59,879 bases of DNA from Oscillospiraceae bacterium (GCA_019423755.1 JAHZAU010000013.1:1-59879); one strand, 5' to 3'. Shown: positions 40,093 to 48,604, counted from the stretch's first letter. The notes: generated from the letters alone by a model not told the origin. Program-made: numbers and translations.

Positions 40093-40255
40093 GTGGTCAA
40101 ACGGAACGAAGGAAAACAGTTTATTCGTTCCTCCCACTTTGCTGGCTGCCGCCCTGTGCGGCAACACAGCCGGACGGCGGGGCCTGTTGGCCTGACCGCC
40201 GCAAACGAAGCGGCTAAAAGGGAACCGCTCCGGTTTCTGCCCGAAAACCGGGCAG
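40093..40255 (-). promoter_or_regulatory. Structured rplK leader, candidate ribosomal-protein autoregulatory site
   Basis: The nusG-rplK spacer contains an outer GTGG/CCAC pair and inner GGAACGAA/TTCGTTCC stem with an asymmetric internal loop (40093-40137), 23 bases before the rplK start. Nearer nusG there is a CTGCCCG/CGGGCAG hairpin (40237-40255). Firmicutes rplK leaders often hold GTGGGAG ... ACCAC elements, so an L1- or L11-responsive site is plausible. Confidence 0.5.
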
Positions 40256-40274
40256 GAATTACCTCTTAAAACGA

Positions 40275-40796
40275 TTAATCTATGGTCTCGACCTGATCCA
40301 GCTCAAGCTCTACGGGTGTCTCTCTGCCAAACATAGAAACCACGACCTTGACCATGTTGCGCTCGGTGTCGAGCTCCTGCACGACGCCGATGAACCCGTC
40401 AAGATAGCCGTCAATGACCTTAACGGAATCTCCAACGTTGAAGTTGACCTCGATCTGTTTCTTTTCCACACCAAGTGCAGCGACTTCTTCGTCGGAGAGC
40501 GGGACCGGTTTGGACCCGGGACCAACGAAGCCGGTAACGCCGCGGATGTTGCGGACAACATACCAGGAATCGTCCGTCATGATCATATTGACCAGCACAT
40601 AACCGGGGAAGATCTTGCGTTCCACTTCACGCGTTTTGTTATCCTTGATCTCCACGACCTTTTCTGTGGGGACCATAACGCCCGCGATGAGATCGTGCAG
40701 CTTACGGTTTTCCACCGCGTTTTCGATATCTGTTGCGACCTTGTTCTCGTAGCCGGAATAGGTGTGCACCACATACCACTTGGGAGCTTCGGACAT
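40275..40796 (-). CDS. nusG: Transcription termination/antitermination protein NusG
   Basis: NusG binds RNA polymerase and the ribosome and modulates elongation and pausing. The 173 residues have the N-terminal NGN domain (KWYVVHTYSGYENKVATDIE, about 6-25, and KIFPGYVLVNM) and the C-terminal KOW domain (FNVGDSVKVIDGYLDGFIGV). ATG 40796 is chosen because GGAGGTATCTAAT directly precedes it. It lies between secE and rplK in the conserved order. Confidence 0.97.
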   Translation of the reverse strand: MSEAPKWYVVHTYSGYENKVATDIENAVENRKLHDLIAGVMVPTEKVVEIKDNKTREVERKIFPGYVLVNMIMTDDSWYVVRNIRGVTGFVGPGSKPVPLSDEEVAALGVEKKQIEVNFNVGDSVKVIDGYLDGFIGVVQELDTERNMVKVVVSMFGRETPVELELDQVETID

Positions 40797-40915
40797 ATTA
40801 GATACCTCCACTGGTGTAGATGAGTTTTGAAGCAAGCGAAAATAACGAAAACAAATGACTTGCAGGTTATTTGCGCCCGTCTGCTCCCTGCCCCAAAAAG
40901 CAGGGGGACGGCCAG

Positions 40916-41137
40916 TTAGTGGAACAGAGCCACCAGGCTGTTAAATACGAAGTCCATGACACCAATGACCACGCTGGCAAGGATCACGAACACGATAACA
41001 ATACCGGTGTTGTTGACGACCTGTTTCTTACTGGGCCAGACGACCTTCTTCATTTCGCCCTTCAGATCACGGAAGAAACGAGTAACGCTAGAGGCAGTCC
41101 GCTTGAAAAAACCTGGTTTCTTGCTTTCCTCTGCCAT
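40916..41137 (-). CDS. secE: Protein translocase subunit SecE
   Basis: SecE clamps the two halves of SecY in the membrane. The 73-residue short Gram-positive form has an amphipathic helix RFFRDLKGEMKKVVWPSKKQ (about 21-40), including the conserved KKVVWPS, and one transmembrane segment at about 46-68. It follows rpmG by 18 bases and precedes nusG, the classic rpmG-secE-nusG order. AAGGCGGAC serves as the ribosome-binding site. Confidence 0.96.
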   Translation of the reverse strand: MAEESKKPGFFKRTASSVTRFFRDLKGEMKKVVWPSKKQVVNNTGIVIVFVILASVVIGVMDFVFNSLVALFH

Positions 41138-41155
41138 AAACAGTCCGCCTTTCGC

Positions 41156-41305
41156 TTACTTTGTTTCTTTGTGAAGAGTGTGTTTTCTGCAGAACTTGCA
41201 ATATTTGTTCATTTCAAGTCTGTCAGGGTCATTCTTCTTGTTTTTCTTAGTGTTGTAGTTGCGCTGTTTGCACTCTGTGCAAGCTAAGGTAATTTTAATC
41301 CTCAT
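41156..41305 (-). CDS. rpmG: 50S ribosomal protein L33 (zinc form)
   Basis: A 49-residue L33 beginning MRIKITLACTECKQRNYNT and ending KFCRKHTLHKETK. Both Cys-X2-Cys pairs (CTEC and CKFC) are present, so it is the zinc-binding form. The ATG at 41305 is preceded by AGGAGGTGCCGAT. It is the first gene of the rpmG-secE-nusG-rplK-rplA transcript. Confidence 0.96.
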   Translation of the reverse strand: MRIKITLACTECKQRNYNTKKNKKNDPDRLEMNKYCKFCRKHTLHKETK

Positions 41306-41473
41306 ATCGGCACCTCCTGATAGAACGGATTTTTTTGCCTCCCTCGTAAAGGAAACGTTTTGAATCTCCAAAAGCGAACGAACGTTAGGTACGTTTGACT
41401 TTTGAATTCCCACAGCCAGCTGCGAGAAGGTCCATTTTGGACATAAAAAAATAACCCTTTTAGAGGTGCTACC

Positions 41474-41503
41474 ATAATACCATACCCTCCCCGGGCCCGT
41501 CAA
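41474..41503 (-). promoter_or_regulatory. Promoter of the rpmG operon
   Basis: On the minus strand TTGACG (41503-41498) and TATTAT (41479-41474) are separated by 18 bases, giving a leader of roughly 160 bases before rpmG. Confidence 0.7.
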
Positions 41504-41686
41504 CGGCTTTTTGGCGTTTTTTTGCCGTTTTTCACATCTTTATGAAAACTGCCGCACCGCCCCGGGGCCAAAGGCGGGGCGGTTTGTCCGCTTTGCCCGC
41601 AGCGCGCCGTCTCGGCCCTCGAGGGCGGTACAGCGTCCTGATGGTTTTCTTCCTCTAATAAAGCGGGAAATTGTGCAGGAATCAGA

Positions 41687-41715
41687 TTGCACCGGTGCGG
41701 CATCTATGGTACAAT
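41687..41715 (+). promoter_or_regulatory. Promoter of the ddl operon
   Basis: TTGCAC (41687-41692) and TACAAT (41710-41715) are separated by 17 bases. Confidence 0.7.
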
Positions 41716-41731
41716 AAAAAATACTGGATTG

Positions 41732-41773
41732 ATGCGCCCTAAAGGAGGGATATTGCCCCCCGGCGGCGCATAA
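41732..41773 (+). CDS. Possible leader peptide upstream of ddl
   Basis: A 13-codon frame (MRPKGGILPPGGA) starts close behind the expected transcription start. An internal TTG at 41753 has AAAGGAGGG just upstream and would give the six-residue peptide fMet-Pro-Pro-Gly-Gly-Ala. Adjacent proline codons and a weak hairpin followed by seven T before ddl are compatible with attenuation, but expression is unproven. Confidence 0.25.
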   Translation: MRPKGGILPPGGA

Positions 41774-41845
41774 CCATAAAAAGCCCGCGGCTTTGTCGGG
41801 GCGGTTTGTTTTTTTGAAGTTCACGCAAAAAGGAGACGCGTTTTT

Positions 41846-42934
41846 ATGAGCAACAAGAAGATCCGGGTGGCGGTGCTGTTCGGCGGTGTGTCCAGCGAGC
41901 ACGAGATCTCGCTGATGTCCGCCGAGTCGGTGCTGCGGCATATCCCCCGAGACAAATATGAGGTGGTGCGGGTCGGCATCACCAAGGACGGCCGCTGGCT
42001 GGCCTACGAAGGCGCCGACGACGCCATCGCCTCCGGCCTGTGGGAGCAGGACCGCAGCCTTTGCAGCATCATCGTCAGCCCCGACCGCACCCGCAAGGGC
42101 CTGCTGAAGCTGGAAGGCGAGCAGTGGGAGTTTGTGCCGGTGGATATCTGCTTCCCGGTGCTCCACGGCAAAAACGGCGAGGACGGCACCGTCCAGGGTC
42201 TGTTCCAGCTGGCGGGCATCCCCTTTGTGGGCTGCGACATGATCTCCAGCGCCAACTGCATGGATAAAGAGATGACCCACACCATCCTGGAGGCAAACGG
42301 CATCCCCATGGCAAAATGGACGGTAGTGCGCCCCGGCGACCTCGGTGATGACGCCGCCTTTGCCGCCTTTGCCCAGAAGGCCGAAGAGAAGCTCGGCTAC
42401 CCCATGTTCGTGAAACCCGCCAACGCCGGCTCCTCGGTGGGAGTCAGCAAGGCAAAAGACCGCGAGGGCCTGCGTCAAGCCTGCCTGACCGCTCTGGCTC
42501 AGGACCGCAAGGCCATCGTCGAGGAGTTCATCGACGGCCTGGAGGTGGAGACCGCCGTCCTGGGCAACCGGGACGCCCAGGCGGCTCCGGTCTGCGGCGA
42601 GCTTGTGCCGGCCAGTGAGTTTTACACCTACGAAGCCAAGTACATCGACGGCACCACCCAGCTGCACATCCCTGCACGGATTCCACAGGAGGTTGTGGAA
42701 AACCTGCGCGCCACCGCAGCCAAGGCCTTTGCCGCCATCGGCTGCCAGGGCTATTCCCGCTGCGATTTCTTTGTCCTGCGCCGGGACAACAGCATCATCC
42801 TCAACGAGATCAACACCATCCCCGGCTTTACCTCCATCAGCATGTACCCCATGCTGTGGGACGCTTCCGGGGTGCCGTATCCGGAGCTTCTGGACCGCCT
42901 GATCCAGCTGGGGCTGGAGCGGGGCCGGGTGTAA
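41846..42934 (+). CDS. ddl: D-alanine--D-alanine ligase
   Basis: An ATP-grasp enzyme making the D-Ala-D-Ala dipeptide for peptidoglycan. The 362 residues show the N-terminal VAVLFGGVSSEHEISLMSAE (about 8-27), the ATP-grasp loop FVKPANAGSSVGVSK (about 189-203) and the metal-binding NEINTIPGFTSISM near 318-331. The omega-loop reads YEAKYIDG with the tyrosine of D-Ala-D-Ala ligases, not the VanA-type histidine, so vancomycin resistance is not suggested. It is the first gene of a run with murI, DUF1934 and argS. Confidence 0.96.
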   Translation: MSNKKIRVAVLFGGVSSEHEISLMSAESVLRHIPRDKYEVVRVGITKDGRWLAYEGADDAIASGLWEQDRSLCSIIVSPDRTRKGLLKLEGEQWEFVPVDICFPVLHGKNGEDGTVQGLFQLAGIPFVGCDMISSANCMDKEMTHTILEANGIPMAKWTVVRPGDLGDDAAFAAFAQKAEEKLGYPMFVKPANAGSSVGVSKAKDREGLRQACLTALAQDRKAIVEEFIDGLEVETAVLGNRDAQAAPVCGELVPASEFYTYEAKYIDGTTQLHIPARIPQEVVENLRATAAKAFAAIGCQGYSRCDFFVLRRDNSIILNEINTIPGFTSISMYPMLWDASGVPYPELLDRLIQLGLERGRV

Positions 42935-42946
42935 GGAGCGGCAGCG

Positions 42947-43780
42947 ATGGATAACAGAGCCATAGGAGTGTTCGACTCCGGCCTGGGTGGGCTGACGGTG
43001 GTCAAGGAACTGCACCGCCTGCTGCCGGGGGAGGACATTGTTTATCTGGGGGACACCGGACGCATCCCCTACGGCTCCCGCAGCCGGGAGACCATCATCA
43101 AATACGCCAGTCAGGACATCGACTTCCTGCTGAAAAAGGATATCAAAATGATCGTGGCGGCCTGCGGTACCGTCAGCAGCAACTACCCCAAGGCCATGGC
43201 CGACCAGCTGCTGGTGCCCTATCTGGACGTCATCCTGCCCACGGCGCAGACCGCTTGCGCCCTTTCCCGCAAGGGACGCATCGGCGTGACCGGTACGGCG
43301 GCCTCCCTGCGCAGCAACGCCTACGGCAAGGCCATCCGCAACATCCGCTCCGACGCGCGGGTCTTCGGCAACGCCTGCCCGCTGCTGGTGCATCTGGTGG
43401 AAAACGGGCTGGTGCAGCCGGATAACCCCATCACCCGCCTGACGGTGCAGATGTACCTGGAGCCGCTGATGAAGGAAGAGATCGACACCCTCATCCTCGG
43501 GTGTACCCATTATCCTATTATATATGAAGTATTCAACTCCCTGATGGACTACAAAGTGACCCTGGTGGACCCGGGACGCTGCACCGCCAAGGCAGTCCAG
43601 TGCTACCTGGCCCGCAACCAGATGCTTTCCGAAAAACAGGAGGGCGGCGTCAGCGAATACAACGTCACCGACGACCTGGCCGGCTTTGAGGCTTCCGCCT
43701 CGCTGTTTTTGGGGGAGCCCCTCCGGGGAAAGGGCAACCTGGTGTCGGTGGACGACCAGGGCGCCCCGCAGTGCCAATAA
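42947..43780 (+). CDS. murI: Glutamate racemase
   Basis: Supplies D-glutamate for peptidoglycan. The 277 residues start with AIGVFDSGLGGLTVVKELHR (about 5-24). The two catalytic cysteines are in IVAACGTVSSNYP (about 68-80) and ILGCTHYPII (about 184-193). The first motif has Gly where most family members have Asn (ACNT), a variant that keeps the cysteine. It starts 12 bases after ddl and shares its cell-wall function, so co-expression makes sense. Confidence 0.95.
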   Translation: MDNRAIGVFDSGLGGLTVVKELHRLLPGEDIVYLGDTGRIPYGSRSRETIIKYASQDIDFLLKKDIKMIVAACGTVSSNYPKAMADQLLVPYLDVILPTAQTACALSRKGRIGVTGTAASLRSNAYGKAIRNIRSDARVFGNACPLLVHLVENGLVQPDNPITRLTVQMYLEPLMKEEIDTLILGCTHYPIIYEVFNSLMDYKVTLVDPGRCTAKAVQCYLARNQMLSEKQEGGVSEYNVTDDLAGFEASASLFLGEPLRGKGNLVSVDDQGAPQCQ

Positions 43781-43795
43781 ACCGAAGGAGCAGAT

Positions 43796-44218
43796 ATGAA
43801 AAAGGATGTTTTCATCACCGTCCAGGGTTTCCAGACGGTGGAGGGGGAGCAGGACCAGGTGGAACTGATGACCACCGGCCGCTTCTACCGCAAGGACGGG
43901 CTGTATTACCTGACCTACGAGGAGACCGAAGCCACCGGTTTTGCCGGCTGCCGCACCACCCTGAAGGTCGGCCCCGGCCGCAAGGTGACCATGACCCGCT
44001 TCGGCGCCAACCGCAGCCAGCTCATCGTGGAGGATGGGGTGCGCCACCAGTGCAGCTATGACACCGGTTACGGCAGCATCACCATCGGGGTCATGGGGAG
44101 CCACTTCGCTTCCCAGCTCACCGACCAGGGCGGCAGCTTGGAGTTTGGGTATTCCCTGGATATCGACACCTGCGTCGCCAGCGAAAACCGGGTGCGCATC
44201 CAGGTACAGGAACAGTAA
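43796..44218 (+). CDS. DUF1934 (YwiB-like) beta-barrel protein
   Basis: A 140-residue protein with alternating beta strands (VFITVQGFQTVEGEQDQVEL, YYLTYEETEATGF, GYGSITIGVMGSHFASQL) and the C-terminal LEFGYSLDIDT typical of DUF1934, a lipocalin-like family of unknown biochemical role. In Firmicutes this gene is commonly next to argS, as here (44 bases upstream). It starts 15 bases after murI with GAAGGAGCAGAT. Confidence 0.88.
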   Translation: MKKDVFITVQGFQTVEGEQDQVELMTTGRFYRKDGLYYLTYEETEATGFAGCRTTLKVGPGRKVTMTRFGANRSQLIVEDGVRHQCSYDTGYGSITIGVMGSHFASQLTDQGGSLEFGYSLDIDTCVASENRVRIQVQEQ

Positions 44219-44262
44219 AATCGAAAAATAAGGATATATAAAACGGAAAAGGAAGGTGCCAA

Positions 44263-45966
44263 ATGGCCAACTACAACTTTGTAAAAGACGCAATGAATGA
44301 GGTAGACGCCCTGCTCAAAGGCGCGTTTACCAAGGCGATGGAGGAGGGCAAACTGCCCCAGGCCGAAATCCCGGCCTATACCATCGAGATCCCGGCGGAG
44401 ACCAGCCACGGCGACTTTGCCGCCAACGCCGCTATGGTGGGCGCCCGGACCTTCCGCAACGCCCCGGTCAAGATCGCCGGCATCCTGCAGGAGTGCATGG
44501 ACCTGTCTGCCTGCCGCTACATCCAGCGGGTGGAGATCGCCGGTCCCGGCTTCCTCAACTTCTTTGTAGGCGCTCAGTGGTTCGCGGACATCGTTTCCGG
44601 CGTACTGGCAGCTGGTAAGGAATACGGCCGCTCCGACTACGGCCAGGGCGAAAAGGTCATGGTGGAGTTCGTTTCCGCCAACCCTACCGGCCCCATGCAC
44701 ATGGGCAACGCCCGCGGCGGCGCCATCGGTGACTGCCTGGCCGCTGCTATGGATGCCTGCGGCTACGATGTGACCCGTGAGTTCTACATCAACGACGCCG
44801 GCAACCAGATCGAAAAATTCGGTATCTCCCTGGAAGCCCGCTACCTGCAGCTGTATAAGGGCGAGGATGCGGTGGAATTCCCCGAGGACGGCTACCACGG
44901 CGACGACATCCGCGAGCGCGCGCAGCAGTACGCCGATCAGTACGGCGACAGCCTGCTGGACAAGACCCCCGAGGAGCGCCGCCAGGCCCTGGTGGACTTC
45001 GCTCTGCCCCGCAACATCGAAAAGCTCAAATCCGACCTGGAAAAATACCGCATCACCTATGATGTTTGGTTCCCGGAAAGCACCCTGCATCAGTCCGGCG
45101 CGGTCAAAGCCATTGTGGACGACCTGGCTTCCCGCGGCCTGACCTACGAAAAGGACGGCGCGATCTGGTACAAAGCTACCGAGTTCGGCGGCGAAAAGGA
45201 CGAGGTCCTGGTCCGTGCCAACGGCAACCCCACCTACTTCACCGCGGACATCGCTTACCATAAGAACAAATTCGTCGACCGCGGCTTCTCCAAGGTCATC
45301 AACATCTGGGGCGCCGACCATCACGGCCATGTGGCCCGCCTCAAAGGCGCCATGGACGCTGTGGGCGTGGACGGCAACCGCCTGGATATCGTCCTCATGC
45401 AGCTGGTACGCCTGATGAAGGACGGCGAGCCTTACCGCATGAGCAAACGCAGCGGCAAGTCCATCACCCTGGCCGATCTGATCGACCTGGTGCCCATCGA
45501 CGCTGCCCGCTTCTTCTTCAACATGAGAGAGCCCAACTCCGCCCTGGACTTTGACCTGGATCTGGCGGTGGAGGAGTCCTCCCAGAACCCGGTGTACTAC
45601 GTACAGTACGCCCATGCCCGCATCTGCTCCATCGTCAAGAACCTGTCTGCTCAGGGCATCGAGCCCCGCAGCTGCACCACCGAGGAGCTGGAGAAGCTCT
45701 CCACCCCCGAGGAGCTGGAGCTGATCCGCAAGCTGGCCGCTTACCCGCAGGAGATCATCGCCTCCGCCAAAAACTACGACCCGGCCCGCCTGACCCACTA
45801 CTGCATCGACACCGCCACCCTGTTCCATAAGTTCTACAACGCCTGCCGCGTTCAGGGCGAGGACGAGGCCCTCATGCAGGCCCGCCTGAGCCTCTGCCTG
45901 GCGGTACGCACCGTCATCGCAAACGTGCTGGCCCTGCTGAAGATCACCGCGCCCGAGACCATGTAG
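44263..45966 (+). CDS. argS: Arginine--tRNA ligase
   Basis: A 567-residue class I synthetase. The HIGH-type signature is SANPTGPMHMGNARGGAIGD (about 139-158), the KMSKS-type loop is YRMSKRSGKSITL (about 391-403), the N-terminal Add-1 tRNA-binding domain covers about 1-115, and the DALR anticodon-binding domain is C-terminal with TLFHKFYNACRV. AAGGAAGGTGCCAA precedes the ATG. No T-box leader is present in the short spacer. It is followed 28 bases later by a homocysteine methyltransferase-like gene. Confidence 0.97.
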   Translation: MANYNFVKDAMNEVDALLKGAFTKAMEEGKLPQAEIPAYTIEIPAETSHGDFAANAAMVGARTFRNAPVKIAGILQECMDLSACRYIQRVEIAGPGFLNFFVGAQWFADIVSGVLAAGKEYGRSDYGQGEKVMVEFVSANPTGPMHMGNARGGAIGDCLAAAMDACGYDVTREFYINDAGNQIEKFGISLEARYLQLYKGEDAVEFPEDGYHGDDIRERAQQYADQYGDSLLDKTPEERRQALVDFALPRNIEKLKSDLEKYRITYDVWFPESTLHQSGAVKAIVDDLASRGLTYEKDGAIWYKATEFGGEKDEVLVRANGNPTYFTADIAYHKNKFVDRGFSKVINIWGADHHGHVARLKGAMDAVGVDGNRLDIVLMQLVRLMKDGEPYRMSKRSGKSITLADLIDLVPIDAARFFFNMREPNSALDFDLDLAVEESSQNPVYYVQYAHARICSIVKNLSAQGIEPRSCTTEELEKLSTPEELELIRKLAAYPQEIIASAKNYDPARLTHYCIDTATLFHKFYNACRVQGEDEALMQARLSLCLAVRTVIANVLALLKITAPETM

Positions 45967-45994
45967 TCTCCGGCAAAACATAAGGGAGGAAGCT

Positions 45995-47260
45995 ATGAAC
46001 GACCGATTACGCACGCCCCTTCTGCTGGACGGCGCTACCGCCACCAACCTTTGGCAGGCGGGGATGCCGCCCATGTTCGGGATGCACGGCGTCCCCAAGG
46101 GGACCCACGGGGACGGCTGCCCCGAGGAGTGGATTTTGGCCCACCCCGAGGAGCTGCAGCGGCTCCAGTTGGGCTTTCTGCAGGCCGGCAGCCGGATGAT
46201 TTTCACCCCCACCGGCGCCGCCAACAGCGCCACCCTGGCCCACTACGGCCAGGAGGGGCAGATGGAGGAATACAACCGCCGCCTGGCCCGGATGACGGTG
46301 GAGACCTGCCGCCGCTTTGACCCGCAGGTGCTGGTGGCGGGCTGTGTGGCCCCCATGAGCATCCAGGCCGAGCCCTTTGGCGAGACCCCGTTCATGGACC
46401 TGGTGAACATCTACGCCCATCAGGCTTTTGCCCTGAAGGAAGGCGGGGTAGACCTGCTGGTGGCCGACGCCATGACCTCCCTTTCCCAGTGCCGGGCGGC
46501 GCTGCTGGGCTGCCGTCAGACCGGCCTGCCGGTGATGGTCACCCTCAACATCGAGGAGGACGGCGAGACCTGCCTGGGCTGTGATTTGGTTTCGGCGCAG
46601 ATCGTCTGTCAGAGCCTGGGGGCGGCGGCGTTCGGGCTTTCTTGCTGCGGCAAGCCCAGCTTCATCTACCCCCATCTGGAAGAGATGGCCCCTTACGCCA
46701 CCATCCCGCTTATCGCCCGTCCGGACGCCGGCTCCTGCCTGGAGGACGTGCTTTCCCCCGAGGAGATGGCCGCGGAGATGGTGGGCCTGCTGGAACGGGG
46801 CGCCACCTTGGTGGGCGGCTGCTGCTTCACCACCCCGGAGCATATCCGGGCCTTCCGGGAGCGGATGGAGGCCTTCGACTTTGCCTCGGTGCGCATCGAA
46901 AAGGAGGACCCGGACACCCTGTTCATGGCAAGCGAGACCGAGCCCTACTTCCTGGACGAGTATTTTGAGCAGTCCGACCCCATCCGCTGCGAGATGGACA
47001 TGTCCGACGACCTGCTGGCCCTGGAGGAGACCCGCTTCGACGTGGTCACCGTCCAGGTGGATACCGTGGACGACGCCTATCTGTTCGCCCTCAACGCCCA
47101 CATGATCCGCAAGCCGGTGATCTTCCGGTCGGACAGCGAGGAGGCGCTGGAAATGGCGCTGCTGCTGTACAACGGCCGGGCCTTTGTGGACTCGGAAAGC
47201 GAGATCCAGGAGGAGACCCTGCGGCAGATCGCCCAGGGCTACGGCGCTTACCTGCGCTGA
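45995..47260 (+). CDS. Homocysteine S-methyltransferase-domain protein with partial pterin-domain-like extension
   Basis: A 421-residue protein. Residues 1-about 290 form the homocysteine S-methyltransferase barrel. The zinc cysteines are expected in FGLSCCGKPS (about 211-220) and LVGGCCFTTPEHI (about 270-282). The last 125 residues are unlike plain MmuM-type enzymes: PVIFRSDSEEALEMALLLYN and RAFVDSESEIQEETLRQIAQ resemble the first strands of the MetH pterin-binding domain, after which the protein stops. A strong terminator follows, so no further domain is encoded here. It may act with separate pterin- or cobalamin-binding proteins, which is inference. Confidence 0.85.
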   Translation: MNDRLRTPLLLDGATATNLWQAGMPPMFGMHGVPKGTHGDGCPEEWILAHPEELQRLQLGFLQAGSRMIFTPTGAANSATLAHYGQEGQMEEYNRRLARMTVETCRRFDPQVLVAGCVAPMSIQAEPFGETPFMDLVNIYAHQAFALKEGGVDLLVADAMTSLSQCRAALLGCRQTGLPVMVTLNIEEDGETCLGCDLVSAQIVCQSLGAAAFGLSCCGKPSFIYPHLEEMAPYATIPLIARPDAGSCLEDVLSPEEMAAEMVGLLERGATLVGGCCFTTPEHIRAFRERMEAFDFASVRIEKEDPDTLFMASETEPYFLDEYFEQSDPIRCEMDMSDDLLALEETRFDVVTVQVDTVDDAYLFALNAHMIRKPVIFRSDSEEALEMALLLYNGRAFVDSESEIQEETLRQIAQGYGAYLR

Positions 47261-47280
47261 TTTTTCCCAAGATAAAAAAG

Positions 47281-47316
47281 AAAACGGACCGTCTGAGAAA
47301 AGACGGTCCGTTTTTT
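47281..47316. terminator. Bidirectional terminator after the homocysteine methyltransferase gene
   Basis: AAAACGGACCGTCT (47281-47294) and AGACGGTCCGTTTT (47301-47314) are perfect 14-base arms with T runs on both strands, between convergent genes. Confidence 0.9.
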
Positions 47317-47330
47317 GCGTTACGGAGCAG

Positions 47331-48371
47331 TTACGGGAACATAGGGGTATTTTGTTCCAGTTTCAGCTGGAAGACACCGGTGCGGCTCTCATCGATGCCG
47401 GAATAATCAAAGGAAGCCCGCAGGCAGTGGGCAGCCGGGACGGTCAGTTCCACCACGGTACCCTGGAAGATGGGGTCATCCACCGCGGTAACCGTCAGCT
47501 CGGTGAGGCCAGGCAGCTGGCGCAGGGCGGAAAGCTGGGCTTCGGTCAGGTTGTTCTGCGTGCCCTGGAAGGCCACCGAGTAGACCCGGTAGTCGTCGCT
47601 TTCGTCCTGGTTTTCGCCGTTATAGTAGCGCCACTTTAGATAGACGCCGGGGTAGGGGTTGCCGTTGCCGGTGTAGTTTTCCGGGTCGGCTACCGCAAAG
47701 GTGAAGCGGACGGTGTCGCCCTCGGTGGTCACCTGGTCAAAGCGGGTCTGCTCCCAGGTGCCCCAATCCCAGTAGCGGCCCTCGGCAAAGAGGTCGCCGT
47801 CATAGGAAAGGGTGGTGACCTCGCCGGTCGCCGGGTCCCAGCGCACCTGGCGGGAGAAGTCGTCCAGGCGGCAGTCCCCGCCGAAGTAGCTGCCGTCCAG
47901 GCTCAGGTCCAGGCAGTCGGGGGCTTCCTGGGGCTGGGTGAGGGAGAGGATATCCTGCCCTTGCAGGCGTCCGCCCAGCTCCACGATCTGCCAGCTGTCG
48001 TCGGCAAAGCGGTGGTAGAGGATGGTCTTGATGCTGGAGATGCCGCTGGAAACGTAGACCTCATAGCGGTCAAAGACGGCGTACTGCATCGACTGCCCGA
48101 AGGAGCCAAATTGCAGCGGCTCGGGGAATTCCGGGTCCAGTTCCAGCAGCTTCTGGTTGAGGATTTCCGGGGAGATAGCGGCGCCGGTGGTTTCCTGGGC
48201 CGGGGGAGTGGCTTCGGGAGTTTCGGCGGTTTCCTCAGCGGGAGGAGCGGTTTCGTTGGTGGTTTCTTCGGCCGGGGGAGTGGTTTCCTCCGGCGGAGCG
48301 CTTTCACTCGAGGCGGTACAGCCGGAAAGGGCCAGCGCCAGGGCCAAAAGCAGGGGGATGAGCCGTTTCAT
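47331..48371 (-). CDS. Lipoprotein of unknown function
   Basis: A 346-residue surface protein: signal MKRLIPLLLALALALSG, lipobox cysteine at 18, then a low-complexity linker of repeated PPAEET/ETA units (about 24-65). The folded part is beta-rich with aromatic stretches such as YVSSGISSIKTILYHRF and GRYWDWGTWEQTRFD. I do not recognise a family. ATG 48371 is set by AAAGGAGGCC. It is a single-gene unit with its own promoter (48440-48412) and shares a terminator with the convergent methyltransferase gene. Confidence 0.88.
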   Translation of the reverse strand: MKRLIPLLLALALALSGCTASSESAPPEETTPPAEETTNETAPPAEETAETPEATPPAQETTGAAISPEILNQKLLELDPEFPEPLQFGSFGQSMQYAVFDRYEVYVSSGISSIKTILYHRFADDSWQIVELGGRLQGQDILSLTQPQEAPDCLDLSLDGSYFGGDCRLDDFSRQVRWDPATGEVTTLSYDGDLFAEGRYWDWGTWEQTRFDQVTTEGDTVRFTFAVADPENYTGNGNPYPGVYLKWRYYNGENQDESDDYRVYSVAFQGTQNNLTEAQLSALRQLPGLTELTVTAVDDPIFQGTVVELTVPAAHCLRASFDYSGIDESRTGVFQLKLEQNTPMFP

Positions 48372-48411
48372 AAAAAGGCCTCCTTTCCGAAAAAGGGGAT
48401 ATTCTACCTTC

Positions 48412-48440
48412 ATCATACCTTATCGCTTGAACTTTTACAA
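48412..48440 (-). promoter_or_regulatory. Promoter of the 47331-48371 lipoprotein gene
   Basis: On the minus strand TTGTAA (48440-48435) and TATGAT (48417-48412) are separated by 17 bases. Confidence 0.65.
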
Positions 48441-48511
48441 TAGACAAAATAACAAATCCCGCCGAAAGAAAATGGACGGAACTTCCAATCCTTCCGGCGC
48501 GGACACAGCCC

Positions 48512-48540
48512 TTTACAGGCTCTGCCCCAAGGAGTATAAT
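48512..48540 (+). promoter_or_regulatory. Promoter of pepT
   Basis: TTTACA (48512-48517) and a consensus TATAAT (48535-48540) are separated by 17 bases, about 60 bases before the pepT start. Confidence 0.75.
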
Positions 48541-48604
48541 GAAGCACAGAACGGCGGCCGCTGCGGCGAACGCCTTTGACTTTGACAGAAATGAGGGATT
48601 TGCT

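Larger units (their letters stand above)
41306..41845. other. Divergent intergenic region between rpmG and ddl
   Basis: No tRNA or protein gene of normal size is seen. It holds the rpmG promoter and a 170-base rpmG leader, a GC-rich hairpin ACCGCCCCG/CGGGGCGGT (41556-41564, 41575-41583) of unknown use, the ddl promoter, and a ddl leader with a possible 13-codon reading frame. Confidence 0.6.

Noticed and set aside
41846..42934. D-Ala-D-Lac ligase (glycopeptide resistance) as an identity for the ddl gene
   Set aside because: The omega-loop has the YEAKY tyrosine motif of D-Ala-D-Ala ligases and no van genes are near.
41540..44293. A 917-codon frame opposite ddl, murI and DUF1934
   Set aside because: Antisense shadow crossing several real genes and their spacers.
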